From an uncultured Blautia sp. (lineage in GTDB: Bacteria; Bacillota; Clostridia; Lachnospirales; Lachnospiraceae): 51,463 nucleotides of DNA. A program made the position numbers and the translations under genes. The DNA is taken from positions 1-51,463 of the forward strand of contig URXG01000009.1 in NCBI GenBank assembly GCA_900551715.1, given 5' to 3'. Below, piece by piece: positions 1 through 8,154 of the stretch; position 1 is the stretch's first letter, and the number at the start of each line of letters is the position of its first letter. Under the pieces are notes generated by a model. That model saw only the letters and a program-made list of their open reading frames with translations. It had not been told where the DNA came from and made no database searches.

Positions 1-239
1 ACATCACAGGACCGAAGATTGTTACAGCAGAAACAAAGAAAGCTATGAAACAGATCCTTACAGACATTCAGGATGGTACATTTGCAAAAGAATTCCTGCT
101 TGACATGTCTGATGCAGGAAAACAGGTTCACTTCAAAGCAATGAGAAAACTTGCTTCTGAGCATCCATCAGAAAAAGTTGGTGAAGAAATCCGTAAACTG
201 TACAGCTGGAACGGCGAAGATAAACTGATCAACAACTAA
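1..239 (+). CDS. ilvC: Ketol-acid reductoisomerase, C-terminal end (partial)
   Basis: The open frame enters from the left edge (first full codon at base 3) and stops with TAA at 237-239, giving about 78 residues. The reading GPKIVTAETKKAMKQ..., then FAKEFLLDMSDAGKQVHFKAMRKLASEHPSEKVGEEIRKLYSW, matches the C-terminal helical domain of IlvC. That enzyme converts acetolactate to dihydroxy-isovalerate with NADPH and Mg2+ in valine, leucine and isoleucine synthesis. The catalytic and cofactor domains lie outside the window. leuA, a later enzyme of the leucine branch, lies about 8 kb downstream but is clearly a separate transcription unit. Confidence 0.93.
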   Translation, partial: ITGPKIVTAETKKAMKQILTDIQDGTFAKEFLLDMSDAGKQVHFKAMRKLASEHPSEKVGEEIRKLYSWNGEDKLINN

Positions 240-257
240 GTAGATTCCATAATAAAA

Positions 258-301
258 AGAGCGATATATTTGGCTTATAGCCGGATATGTCGTTTTTTTT
301 T
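258..301 (+). terminator. Rho-independent terminator after ilvC
   Basis: A stem of about 14 pairs with several G-U pairs (262-275 with 279-292) and a short loop is followed by nine T residues at 293-301. It sits about 20 bases after the ilvC stop. Confidence 0.85.
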
Positions 302-336
302 GAGTAAAAATGTCGGAATTTGACGAACGAATTTCA

Positions 337-365
337 TTGACTTTCATCCGGTCAGAAGGTAAGAT
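337..365 (+). promoter_or_regulatory. Promoter of the SipW/TasA-like operon
   Basis: TTGACT (337-342), a 17-base spacer and TAAGAT (360-365) form a good housekeeping promoter. Transcription would start near 372, leaving a leader of about 234 bases before the first gene at 606. Confidence 0.6.
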
Positions 366-371
366 AAAACC

Positions 372-605
372 ATCTTAACTGTTCAGTATCCTCACAGTTA
401 AGCGTCAATAAAGCAGGAATTCATATCCTGCATGGAATCCTTCTTCTGAAGGAAATCATTATTTATCCCATATTTTTCTAACTGAATAGTAATTAATACA
501 GTGGGAAGTCGTGCCTTTCTGCTGTATGGAAAGAGAGAACATGCCTATGACAGAAGACCTGCGGGGCAGGTCCCCGCCTACTAAATTACAGAAAGAAGGT
601 CGGAA
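372..605 (+). promoter_or_regulatory. Structured 5' leader with successive hairpins
   Basis: This gene-free stretch holds a 9-bp hairpin (374-382 with 394-402), a 6-bp hairpin (413-418 with 426-431), a 5-bp hairpin (439-443 with 448-452), and near the first gene two mutually exclusive stems. One pairs 556-562 with 566-572 (GACCTGC/GCAGGTC); the other pairs 561-566 with 572-577 (GCGGGG/CCCCGC). The ribosome site AAGAAGGTCGG precedes ATG 606. I could not match it to a known riboswitch class; the classic GEMM core seen at 17.5 kb is absent. A control role is inferred from length and structure only. Confidence 0.45.
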
Positions 606-1091
606 ATGAAAACAGCAGAAAAAACTGGCAGATTTCTGTTTGTATTGTTCCTTTTGTTTTGTACTCTTATCCTCACCCTGCCCTGCAGAGGAATTACTGT
701 GGACATTGTGCTGTCCGGTTCTATGGAACCGGGAATAAAGACAGGCGGAATTGTGTTTACAGATACGACTCAGGTGGAACCGGAGCCAGGTGATATTATC
801 ACTTATAAGCTGGGTGAAACATTTGTTACACACCGAGTGATCCGAAAAGAAAAAGAAAAATACATAACAAAAGGAGATGCAAATGACAGGGAAGATGCAC
901 TTCCGGTGTCAGAATCTCAGATCAGAGGAACCGTAGTTTTTGCACTGCCCTGGTTGGGTTATCTGGCAGCATTACTGAAACAGAAAACAGTTTTTATGAT
1001 ACTGGCACTTATGATGGTGCAGGAAATAATATTTGGAATGACAAGATGGAAAGGAGAGCACAGAAAGAGTCTGCGCGGGAAAATTATATGA
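606..1091 (+). CDS. Signal peptidase I, SipW/archaeal-ER type
   Basis: This 161-residue membrane protease would remove signal peptides from the secreted proteins encoded just downstream. The N-terminal membrane segment covers residues 9-27. The catalytic serine is Ser39 in SGSMEP, and the second catalytic position is a histidine (His76 in THRV) rather than lysine, which marks the SipW/ER class instead of the usual bacterial Ser-Lys type. The conserved acidic patch GDAND is near residues 90-94, and a second membrane segment lies near the C terminus. Its TGA overlaps the next ATG (ATGA at 1088-1091), so the two genes are translationally coupled. SipW partners are typically TasA/camelysin-like proteins, exactly what follows. 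The sipW symbol is withheld because orthology was not tested. Confidence 0.88.
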   Translation: MKTAEKTGRFLFVLFLLFCTLILTLPCRGITVDIVLSGSMEPGIKTGGIVFTDTTQVEPEPGDIITYKLGETFVTHRVIRKEKEKYITKGDANDREDALPVSESQIRGTVVFALPWLGYLAALLKQKTVFMILALMMVQEIIFGMTRWKGEHRKSLRGKII

Positions 1092-1783
1092 GAAAAAATA
1101 CTATGGATCAGAGCATGGAAAACAACAACATGAAAAAAAGAAACATGAAAAAAACTACAGCCAAGGCACTGGTGATCACTGGTGCAATCTGTCTGGCAAC
1201 TGTAGGTGGTGTATCTGCATTTCTTACAGATTATGATAAAGCCACTAACCAGTTTACTGTTGGTAAAGTGGATATTGATCTGGATGAGCCTGGATGGAAA
1301 CCGGAAGATCATACAAAACTGGAACCTGGGGAAGTAATCAGCAAAGATCCACAGATTACCAATACAGGTACCAATGATGCCTTTACTTATCTGGAAGTGT
1401 CTGTTCCCATGAAAGAAGTAACTGCAGCACTGGAGGACGGAACCAGACAACCAACGAAATTACAGGAACTGTTTTCTTTTACAGCCAAGGACAGTTGGAC
1501 AAGACTGGATTCCAAAAAAGTTGGAGATTCACAGGTATATGTATATACTTATAACAAAATTTTGAAAGCCAATGAGACTACAGAAACATTGTTTGATACA
1601 GTAAAATTTCTGAATATTACCGAAGGACCTCTGGATGGTGTGGAACTGGAGATTCCCGTAAGAGCTTACGCTATTCAGACGACAGGAACTGGTGGAAGCG
1701 GAAGTATTCTGGATCAGGCAAGAGCAGCTTATGAGAAATATGTAAATCAGAACAAGGGATCAGAGGGCAAAACCACAGCCTGA
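1088..1783 (+). CDS. TasA/camelysin-like secreted protein (SipW-dependent)
   Basis: About 231 residues from the ATG that overlaps the signal peptidase stop. ATG 1130 or 1145 are alternative starts that would give a shorter basic N terminus (MKKRNMKKTTAKAL). The export signal is the long SipW-type form: basic residues, a hydrophobic stretch ALVITGAICLATVGGVSAFLTD, then FTVGKVDIDLDEPGW, as in TasA and camelysin proteins. A beta-rich body follows (EPGEVISKDPQITNTGTNDAFTYLEVSVP). TasA forms biofilm fibres in Bacillus; a fibre or matrix role here is inferred from family and neighbours. The C terminus is a short polar helix with no cell-wall anchor. Confidence 0.8.
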   Translation: MRKNTMDQSMENNNMKKRNMKKTTAKALVITGAICLATVGGVSAFLTDYDKATNQFTVGKVDIDLDEPGWKPEDHTKLEPGEVISKDPQITNTGTNDAFTYLEVSVPMKEVTAALEDGTRQPTKLQELFSFTAKDSWTRLDSKKVGDSQVYVYTYNKILKANETTETLFDTVKFLNITEGPLDGVELEIPVRAYAIQTTGTGGSGSILDQARAAYEKYVNQNKGSEGKTTA

Positions 1784-1806
1784 TTTGATCAGTAGGGATC
1801 AACAGC

Positions 1807-2361
1807 ATGAAAAGAAAAAAGACATGGATGATTCTGGTGATTCTTACAGGGATTTTTGTGGGAGCACAGGGGACGACAGCGTATCAGACTGCATTTGATC
1901 TCAGACAGAATAAAGTACGGGTAGGATACAACCATACGGAGATTGAGGAGGAATTTCCTGCTCCGTCTCCCATACCCGGAAACAGAGATGAAGAGTTTGT
2001 CAAGAAAGTACAGATCAGCAATCGGACATCTCAGGCAGAGGGAGGAAGCGTAGACTGTTATGTACGAGTTTCCCTTGGATATTCCAACAGCGATATTGGT
2101 AATGCAGTAACACTGAAAAATCTGGATGAGGTTCACTGGAAAAAAGAGCAGGATGGATTTTATTACTATAAAGAAATACTGAAAGAAGGAGAGACAACAG
2201 CTCCACTTTTTACAGGCTTCTTTATAGAAGAATCAAAAATAAAAAAAGAGTATCTGGAATATCTGAAGAATTTTGAAATTCAGGTTTATGAGGAATCTAT
2301 ACAGGCATCGCCTTTTAAAGATTATCAGAGTGCCTGGGCACATTATCAGGATTGGGTCTGA
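1807..2361 (+). CDS. Small secreted TasA-operon protein
   Basis: A 184-residue protein starting MKRKKTWMILVILTGIFVGAQGTTAYQTAFD, a clear signal peptide whose downstream AFD resembles the SipW-type exported class. The body has the 'NRTSQAEGGSVDCYVRVSL' and 'FYYYKEILKEGETTAPLFTGF' patterns seen in TasA/camelysin-like domains and shares the YYYK-I-L-GE motif with the next gene. It sits 23 bases after the previous stop and 18 bases before the next start, in the same operon. It is probably a minor fibre subunit or accessory protein; no enzyme motif is visible. Confidence 0.7.
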   Translation: MKRKKTWMILVILTGIFVGAQGTTAYQTAFDLRQNKVRVGYNHTEIEEEFPAPSPIPGNRDEEFVKKVQISNRTSQAEGGSVDCYVRVSLGYSNSDIGNAVTLKNLDEVHWKKEQDGFYYYKEILKEGETTAPLFTGFFIEESKIKKEYLEYLKNFEIQVYEESIQASPFKDYQSAWAHYQDWV

Positions 2362-2379
2362 AAGGACAGGTGAGAGATC

Positions 2380-3603
2380 ATGAAAAGAAAAATTAAGACA
2401 GGGATGATCGCTTTGGGTTGCTGCATTCTGGTAATGACAGGTGTTTATGGAGCCTTTACAGACAGACTTTCCGTTACCAACCATATAGTAACCGGAGATG
2501 TGCATATAGGAATACAGGAATTTACCAGAATAAATAAAATTGAGAAAAATTATACAGATCCTGGAACTATACTGCCTGGAATGAAAATATCCAAGATTCC
2601 CAGGATCATAAATAAAGGAATGCCCTGCTGGATCAGGGCACGCCTTATTTTTTCTAATAAAAGGGACAGTGTGGAGGGACTGGATGAGAGTAATATCAAA
2701 GGGATATCTGAAAAATGGATAAAAAAAGGAGATTATTATTATTACAAAAAAATTCTGGGAAAATCTGAAAGTGCAGATTTTTTTCAGGAAGTCAGTGTTC
2801 CAAAAAAATGGGATAATGAACATGCATTACAGAAACTTGGAATTGAAATTCGGGCGGAAGCTATACAGGCTGCCAATTTCAAACCGGATTTTACAGCTAT
2901 GTCCCCTTGGGGAAACCAGACTATACAGGAATGTGTGCATGAAGAAAATGGACAGTTGCTGAAACAGAAAGAAAAACAGAAAATGTCAGTGGAATTCAAT
3001 GGAAAGGCACATAAACTACTGGCTGTGCCGGATGATTTCTTTGGAAATCTGGGTGCTGTAATGCCTGGTGATGAATGTAAAGATACGATTACTGTATCCA
3101 ATACTACCGGACAGGAAGCAGAGATATTTTTCCAAACAAGTGTGAAAGGCAGAAACAAACTAAAAAAACAGATTCTGAAAGAAATAAAACTGAAAATATA
3201 TCTGGATAAAAAGCTGAAATACAGAGGTACACTGGATTCCAGACCTCTGGAAGAAAATCATTCTCTGGGTGTATTTGAAAGTGGTCAGGAACGAGAGCTG
3301 GAATTTGTACTGGAAATTCCAAAAGAATGGGATAACAGCAGGGCAATGAAAGAAACAGATGTAACCTGGATTTTTACAGTAGACAATGATGAAACAGATA
3401 TTTCCGTCAATGAGAAGGAAAACAGTTCCGGTTACAGAGAGCCTGCAAATTCTCAGGCACAAAGCCACGAAGCATCCAGAAAAAATAGTGTAAAAACAGG
3501 AGATGAAAGCAGACTGTATCTGTTTGTGCTTTTGCTGGTAAGTTCAGGGATTTTTGCAGTTGCTGTTGCAAAAAATAAAAAGGAAGGTGATGGACATGAT
3601 TAA
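2380..3603 (+). CDS. Two-domain TasA-like surface protein with C-terminal anchor
   Basis: 407 residues. A SipW-type export signal (MKRKIKTGMIALGCCILVMTGVYGAFTDRLSVTNHIVTGDVHIGI) leads a TasA-like domain (to about residue 170). A second beta-rich domain follows (about 200-350: PGDECKDTITVSNTTGQEAEIFFQTSV). The tail is a low-complexity linker, then NSVKTGDES, a hydrophobic segment (LYLFVLLLVSSGIFAVAVA) and a basic end (KNKK). That order (KTGD motif, membrane helix, positive tail) resembles a noncanonical sortase sorting signal, so this member is probably membrane- or wall-anchored while the upstream proteins are free. It overlaps the next gene by 8 bases. Confidence 0.75.
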   Translation: MKRKIKTGMIALGCCILVMTGVYGAFTDRLSVTNHIVTGDVHIGIQEFTRINKIEKNYTDPGTILPGMKISKIPRIINKGMPCWIRARLIFSNKRDSVEGLDESNIKGISEKWIKKGDYYYYKKILGKSESADFFQEVSVPKKWDNEHALQKLGIEIRAEAIQAANFKPDFTAMSPWGNQTIQECVHEENGQLLKQKEKQKMSVEFNGKAHKLLAVPDDFFGNLGAVMPGDECKDTITVSNTTGQEAEIFFQTSVKGRNKLKKQILKEIKLKIYLDKKLKYRGTLDSRPLEENHSLGVFESGQERELEFVLEIPKEWDNSRAMKETDVTWIFTVDNDETDISVNEKENSSGYREPANSQAQSHEASRKNSVKTGDESRLYLFVLLLVSSGIFAVAVAKNKKEGDGHD

Positions 3604-5953
3604 AAAGATCGCTTCTTTTTTGCTTGTAGTATTTCTGCTGGTTACGTTAACTGTTTCTGTCGGCGCACAGGAACTGAATCTGAGATTTCCTGAAGAGACA
3701 ACAGGAGAGAGTATAGAAGAACCAGTTCTGGAAGATTCGAAAAATGATTTGCCGGAGGATGATTTTACTGCCGATGATGGAGAGGATATTTCAGAGGAAA
3801 TTCAGCCAGAAGAAAAGGATGATCAGGATATTTCTTTGGAAGAGGAACCGGAAGAAGAGGAAGCTTCAGCGGAGCCGGAAGAGGATGGACTTGATGAGTC
3901 AGAAGAAGATGTCTTTCATGACTCTGAACAGGAAGAATTTTTATCTTTTGGTGCGGCCCGGGCTGCAAACAGCAATATTGCAGTAAAAAAAATCAACTCT
4001 TCTTATAATCTGGATGAAGATTATGCGTTTGCCTATGGGTACAGAAAAGGAAAAACAACCCTGACTGTTCAGAATGGCAGTGCTTCTCTTCTGACCAGGC
4101 TGGACAAGCAGTTTGGCATTGAAACGCCGCGAAAAGGACTTGCCTGTGACTTAAGTGGTACATCAGAAAGTGGAAAATATGTTGCACGATATACGAATGT
4201 AGGAGATTATCTGGGGAACGCTGTGGATCTTCGGATTACTGTTACCAGATGGACAGGAATCTACACAGAAAAAAAGGGCGAAGATGGTACTTTTATCACA
4301 CCAAGTATTGTCTTTTATTCCAACAGGATCGGTGCCAATATCATTGCAGTAAAACGTGTGAATTTTAAATTCGATTTTTTGAAGACAGGGACAAACCAGA
4401 AAATCAATCTGAAATGTCATATGACCATACAGGATATAGACGATACCCAGTCTGTGCGATTTTTTGATCATGGAATTGGACAGGGAGAGCCTACACAGGT
4501 TTATCTCAGTCAGGATAATTATCTTACAGTAGAAAGAGGTGACGGATGTACAGATATTGTTTCAGCAGAAGGAAAGACAGACTCTACAGATCATAAAGCA
4601 TGGGTACAGGTAGATTATGAAAAGGAACTGCTTTTGGGATATGATATGGGAGACAGCTTTGGAAGAGGAAAAGGAAATTCCATACTTTTTCTGGCAACGC
4701 CGGCAGTTCTTGGTCAGTACCGGATATTAAGTCCTATAAAACGGATAGGTGGAAGAGGGCAGAGCTATAACGAAATGGAACTGCACAACTCTATGGACAG
4801 TTCTAAAGAAATTATATCAGGAACGGAATTTGATTATGTAATTGAGCAGAGAATCCTTCCAGGTATCTATGGTACATTTATAATCAGAGATGCTCTGGAC
4901 TCCTGTCTTACTTACCAGGGCGCGGAAATTACAACTTTGTCCGGGTATAATGTGACGAAAAAATTTGATATCAGTCATGATAAAAAAACAAATATTCTTG
5001 TTTTTCAGGCGCAGAATTCTTTCCTCAGCAGTGAAGAAGCTTTTAATGATGTAACTTATCTATTCAGGATTAAAGTAAAAGCCGGAAGTGACCGTACTAT
5101 TGTAGACCATGGTCACAATGATGGCAGAGCCTACTGGTATATGAAAAATAATGCAACCAGACTTTTTGGAACGGCTTCTGAAGATACCAACAACTGCTGG
5201 GTAAAAGGGCGGGTGACCGGAAGCTATTTTATCAATAAAGTAGATGAGTATGATCATAATATTCAACTGAAAGGTGCAGAGTTTGTACTGGAACAGTGGG
5301 ATAATACTGTAGATCAGTATGTGGATTCCGGAAAGCAGATTGTCTTTAATGAGGAAACAGGTCTTTATGAAACTGGTCTGTTAAAAAGGACAAAGACCAA
5401 TGGAGGAAAATTCAGGATCACTGAAACAAAGGCACCGGAAGGTTATATCTGTGACTGGAGTAAGGAGTTCAATCTGATGGATTTGCCGTCTGAAAGCACC
5501 ATTACAGCAGAAAACCAGCTGGAAAAACTTCTGGAAGGAAAAATCCAGATTGCCAAAAAAATTCTGGAAAAAGATATTGTATGGGCACATGGTAATCCTG
5601 TGTTCCGTTTCGTTATTACAGGAAAGGATGCAAGAGGAGCAGAACACAGTTATGAGGATTATGTGGAATTCAAAAAAGGCAGCTATTCCAGAGTCGGCGA
5701 TTATGCATGGATGATCTGTACGGTTACAGGAATACCGGAAGGAACTTATACCATAAGTGAAAAAGAAACCCTTCGTTATCGTTTTAAAAATCTTATGGCA
5801 GGTTCAGAAAATGTAACAGTTTCCGGAAAATCAGGAACAGCAGTTCTGGAAAGAAAAAACCTTAATGCATCAGTGGTTTTTGAAAATGAAAAGACCAGAT
5901 TTGACGGTTACAGCCATACAGATGTAATAAGAAATGTTGTTCCATTACAGTAA
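3596..5953 (+). CDS. Large SpaA/Cna-B-type surface protein
   Basis: About 785 residues. ATG 3596 is preferred because AAGGAAGG lies 8 bases upstream; ATG 3590 is too close. A signal peptide (MIKKIASFLLVVFLLVTLTVSVGA) is followed by a very acidic Glu/Asp-rich linker (about residues 30-115), a long beta-rich adhesin-like region (about 120-540), and a SpaA/Cna-B prealbumin-like domain (VDEYDHNIQLKGAEFVLEQW ... FRITETKAPEGY, about 550-640) of the type that can form internal isopeptide bonds. A further beta domain ends the protein. No LPXTG or membrane anchor is visible, so attachment may depend on the anchored neighbour upstream. It is the last gene of the operon. Confidence 0.75.
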   Translation: MIKKIASFLLVVFLLVTLTVSVGAQELNLRFPEETTGESIEEPVLEDSKNDLPEDDFTADDGEDISEEIQPEEKDDQDISLEEEPEEEEASAEPEEDGLDESEEDVFHDSEQEEFLSFGAARAANSNIAVKKINSSYNLDEDYAFAYGYRKGKTTLTVQNGSASLLTRLDKQFGIETPRKGLACDLSGTSESGKYVARYTNVGDYLGNAVDLRITVTRWTGIYTEKKGEDGTFITPSIVFYSNRIGANIIAVKRVNFKFDFLKTGTNQKINLKCHMTIQDIDDTQSVRFFDHGIGQGEPTQVYLSQDNYLTVERGDGCTDIVSAEGKTDSTDHKAWVQVDYEKELLLGYDMGDSFGRGKGNSILFLATPAVLGQYRILSPIKRIGGRGQSYNEMELHNSMDSSKEIISGTEFDYVIEQRILPGIYGTFIIRDALDSCLTYQGAEITTLSGYNVTKKFDISHDKKTNILVFQAQNSFLSSEEAFNDVTYLFRIKVKAGSDRTIVDHGHNDGRAYWYMKNNATRLFGTASEDTNNCWVKGRVTGSYFINKVDEYDHNIQLKGAEFVLEQWDNTVDQYVDSGKQIVFNEETGLYETGLLKRTKTNGGKFRITETKAPEGYICDWSKEFNLMDLPSESTITAENQLEKLLEGKIQIAKKILEKDIVWAHGNPVFRFVITGKDARGAEHSYEDYVEFKKGSYSRVGDYAWMICTVTGIPEGTYTISEKETLRYRFKNLMAGSENVTVSGKSGTAVLERKNLNASVVFENEKTRFDGYSHTDVIRNVVPLQ

Positions 5954-6080
5954 TACCTGGGTTATTGTGAAGGTCGTAAACTGCAGGCATTCTTAACTAA
6001 CTGTTGCAATATACTGGCTTAAAGTGGCAAAATATGTTATAATTTACAGGAAAAATTACAGAAAAAGAGATGAAGGCATT

Positions 6081-7748
6081 ATGAGTTGGTATAACGAAGC
6101 AATTTTTTATCACATTTATCCTCTGGGACTTACCGGAGCACCGAAACAGAATGAATATGGCGAACCTGTTCACAGGCTGAATACATTACTGCCATGGATT
6201 GACCATATCAGAAAGATTGGCTGTACTGCATTATATATCGGTCCGCTGTTTGAGAGCGTAGGACATGGATATGAGACTACAGACTACCGGAAACTGGATT
6301 CCCGGCTTGGAACCAATGATGATCTGAAAAAATTTGTAAAGGTCTGCCACCAGAAGGGAATACGGGTGATTTTTGATGGTGTGTTCAATCATACCGGCAG
6401 AGATTTCTTTGCATTTAAAGATATCCAGAAAAACAGAGAGCATTCCAGATATCTGAACTGGTACTGTAATGTGAATTTTTACGGAAATAATGAATATAAT
6501 GACGGATTTTCCTATGAAAACTGGGGTGGATATAATCTCCTGGTGAAATTAAATCAGAGAAATCCGGAAGTGAAAGATTATATCTGTGACGTGATCCGTT
6601 TCTGGGTATCAGAATTTGATGTAGATGGAATCCGCCTGGATGCAGCAGATGTTCTGGATTTTGATTTTATGAAGGCTTTGCGTCATACGGCAGAAACTGT
6701 AAAACCAGATTTCTGGCTTATGGGCGAAGTGATCCATGGAGATTACAGCAGATGGGTAAATGGTGAGACTCTTCACAGCGTGACCAATTATGCACTGCAT
6801 AAGGCACTTTACAGCGGACATAATGATCATAACTATTTTGAAATTGCCCATACAGTAAAATATCTGCAGAATATGGGAAATCTGGATCTTTACAATTTTG
6901 TGGATAACCACGACGTGGAACGTATTTATACCAAGCTTTCCAACAAAGCTCATTTTGCACCGGTCCATGTGTTACTTTATACTTTACCCGGAATCCCAAG
7001 TATTTATTATGGATCAGAGTTTGGAATCGAAGGACGCAAGGAACGAGGATCTGATGACAGTCTGCGACCTGCACTGGATCTGAAGGACTATGAGGATGCA
7101 TTAAAGAAAAATCCATGCACGGCACTGGTAAGTGCCCTTGGTAGGGTGAGACAGGCAGTTCCTGCCTTAAGCTATGGCAGTTATGCAGAACTTATGCTTA
7201 CCAATCGTCAGTATGCTTTTGCCCGGGATCTGAAAGGCGTACGTGTGATCGTAACAGTAAATAATGATGACAACGAAGCATTTATGAATCTTCAAACAGG
7301 AAACGTCAGTGAGTATACAGGGGTTTTATCCGGTCAGCATATAAGTGTTCAGGACGGTCATATTCAAGTGGCAGTTGCAGCCAACAATGGCGAAATCTGG
7401 GTTCCGTCAGAAGTACTGAAAGACAGTGCAGAATATTCTGTAGAAGTGCAGACAGAGCCTGAAAAATCCGAAACAGAAGAACCAGATATGAAAGAACCAG
7501 ATATGAAAGAACCAAATCCAGAAGAAACAGTGTCTGAAGTTTCTGAAACACAGATTGAAACAAATGAAAATGCTGAGAATACAGTATCTGTGAACAAAAC
7601 ACCGGAAGAGATGACGGTAGAAGAACTGCAGGCTGCCATTCTTGCAAAAATGGCAGGAAACGGACCGGTAACAGACCAGATGAAAAAGACTGTTTATGAT
7701 AATATCTGGCATGAGTCTCTGGTAAACTGGATCAAGAGTTTCCGATAA
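6081..7748 (+). CDS. GH13 alpha-amylase family glycoside hydrolase
   Basis: About 555 residues from ATG 6081 (GATGAAGG upstream). The TIM-barrel motifs of family GH13 are clear: VIFDGVFNHTG, GIRLDAADVLD (nucleophile Asp187), LMGEVIHGDY (acid/base Glu216) and FVDNHDVERI (Asp278). There is no signal peptide, so it should cleave alpha-glucans or maltodextrins in the cytoplasm. After a C-terminal beta domain there is an acidic Glu/Pro-rich linker with a short duplication (EEPDMKEPDMKEPNPEE), then a helical tail (EEMTVEELQAAILAKMAG...) not usual for the family. Exact substrate is unknown. A TATAAT lies at about 6034-6041, but the -35 is weak. Confidence 0.88.
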   Translation: MSWYNEAIFYHIYPLGLTGAPKQNEYGEPVHRLNTLLPWIDHIRKIGCTALYIGPLFESVGHGYETTDYRKLDSRLGTNDDLKKFVKVCHQKGIRVIFDGVFNHTGRDFFAFKDIQKNREHSRYLNWYCNVNFYGNNEYNDGFSYENWGGYNLLVKLNQRNPEVKDYICDVIRFWVSEFDVDGIRLDAADVLDFDFMKALRHTAETVKPDFWLMGEVIHGDYSRWVNGETLHSVTNYALHKALYSGHNDHNYFEIAHTVKYLQNMGNLDLYNFVDNHDVERIYTKLSNKAHFAPVHVLLYTLPGIPSIYYGSEFGIEGRKERGSDDSLRPALDLKDYEDALKKNPCTALVSALGRVRQAVPALSYGSYAELMLTNRQYAFARDLKGVRVIVTVNNDDNEAFMNLQTGNVSEYTGVLSGQHISVQDGHIQVAVAANNGEIWVPSEVLKDSAEYSVEVQTEPEKSETEEPDMKEPDMKEPNPEETVSEVSETQIETNENAENTVSVNKTPEEMTVEELQAAILAKMAGNGPVTDQMKKTVYDNIWHESLVNWIKSFR

Positions 7749-7785
7749 ATATTCTGGCAAGGTTGCTGGGGACAGAGTGAACAGT

Positions 7786-7819
7786 AATGACCGGAGGGAT
7801 TTTTTCTCTCCGGTCATTA
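7786..7819. repeat. 11-bp perfect hairpin after the amylase gene
   Basis: AATGACCGGAG pairs with CTCCGGTCATT around a loop containing TTTTTT. It may end the amylase transcript, but no T-run follows the stem on the plus strand, so a terminator role is uncertain. Confidence 0.45.
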
Positions 7820-7827
7820 AAAAACAG

Positions 7828-7856
7828 TTGCAAAATTACTGCTGTCTTGTTATAAT
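7828..7856 (+). promoter_or_regulatory. Promoter of tRNA-Pro
   Basis: TTGCAA (7828-7833), exactly 17 bases, then TATAAT (7851-7856), ending 9 bases before the tRNA. Confidence 0.75.
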
Positions 7857-7865
7857 ATTTCTCAC

Positions 7866-7939
7866 CGGGGTATGGCGTAGCTTGGTAGCGCGCACGGCTG
7901 GGGGCCGTGAGGTCGCAGGTTCAAATCCTGTTGCCCCGA
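7866..7939 (+). tRNA. tRNA-Pro, anticodon GGG
   Basis: The cloverleaf closes by eye. The acceptor CGGGGTA pairs with TGCCCCG, the D arm is GCGT/GCGC, the anticodon stem CACGG/CCGTG encloses the loop CTGGGGG (anticodon GGG), and the T arm CAGG-TTCAAAT-CCTG is standard. The discriminator is A and no CCA is encoded. It reads CCC/CCU proline codons. Confidence 0.93.
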
Positions 7940-7954
7940 TTGAGTATATGCTTT

Positions 7955-8096
7955 GTTACTGTTCACAGGTAATATTCCGCGAGGTGTTTTGCCATGAATA
8001 TGGCAAAATCCCGAGACATACGGGGCAAAATCCCATCACCGAAGGTGATTTGGAATGGATTTTGACCAAGTTACTGTGAACGGAGTGAACAGTAAC
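7955..8096. repeat. 142-bp cassette with 12-bp terminal inverted repeats
   Basis: GTTACTGTTCAC (7955-7966) and its exact complement GTGAACAGTAAC (8085-8096) bound the segment. Inside are hairpins GCCAT/ATGGC and ATCACC/GGTGAT, two copies of GGCAAAATCCC, and a further GTTACTGTGAAC at 8070-8081 that folds back on the right end. A partial copy (GTGAACAGTAA) lies at 7777-7787, on the other side of tRNA-Pro. No protein is encoded. It looks like a miniature inverted-repeat or palindromic repeat element; copy number elsewhere is unknown. Confidence 0.5.
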
Positions 8097-8118
8097 TATG
8101 CTTTCATGACATTAATCC

Positions 8119-8147
8119 TTGACAGGAAAGAACAGTCGTGTTAGCCT
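8119..8147 (+). promoter_or_regulatory. Candidate leuA promoter
   Basis: A perfect TTGACA (8119-8124) is followed 17 bases later by TAGCCT (8142-8147), a weak -10. It lies just ahead of the T-box leader. Confidence 0.45.
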
Positions 8148-8154
8148 GTATTTA

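Noticed and set aside
7777..8079. Open frame across tRNA-Pro and the inverted-repeat cassette
   Set aside because: It runs through the tRNA and repeat and has no ribosome site or protein-like composition.
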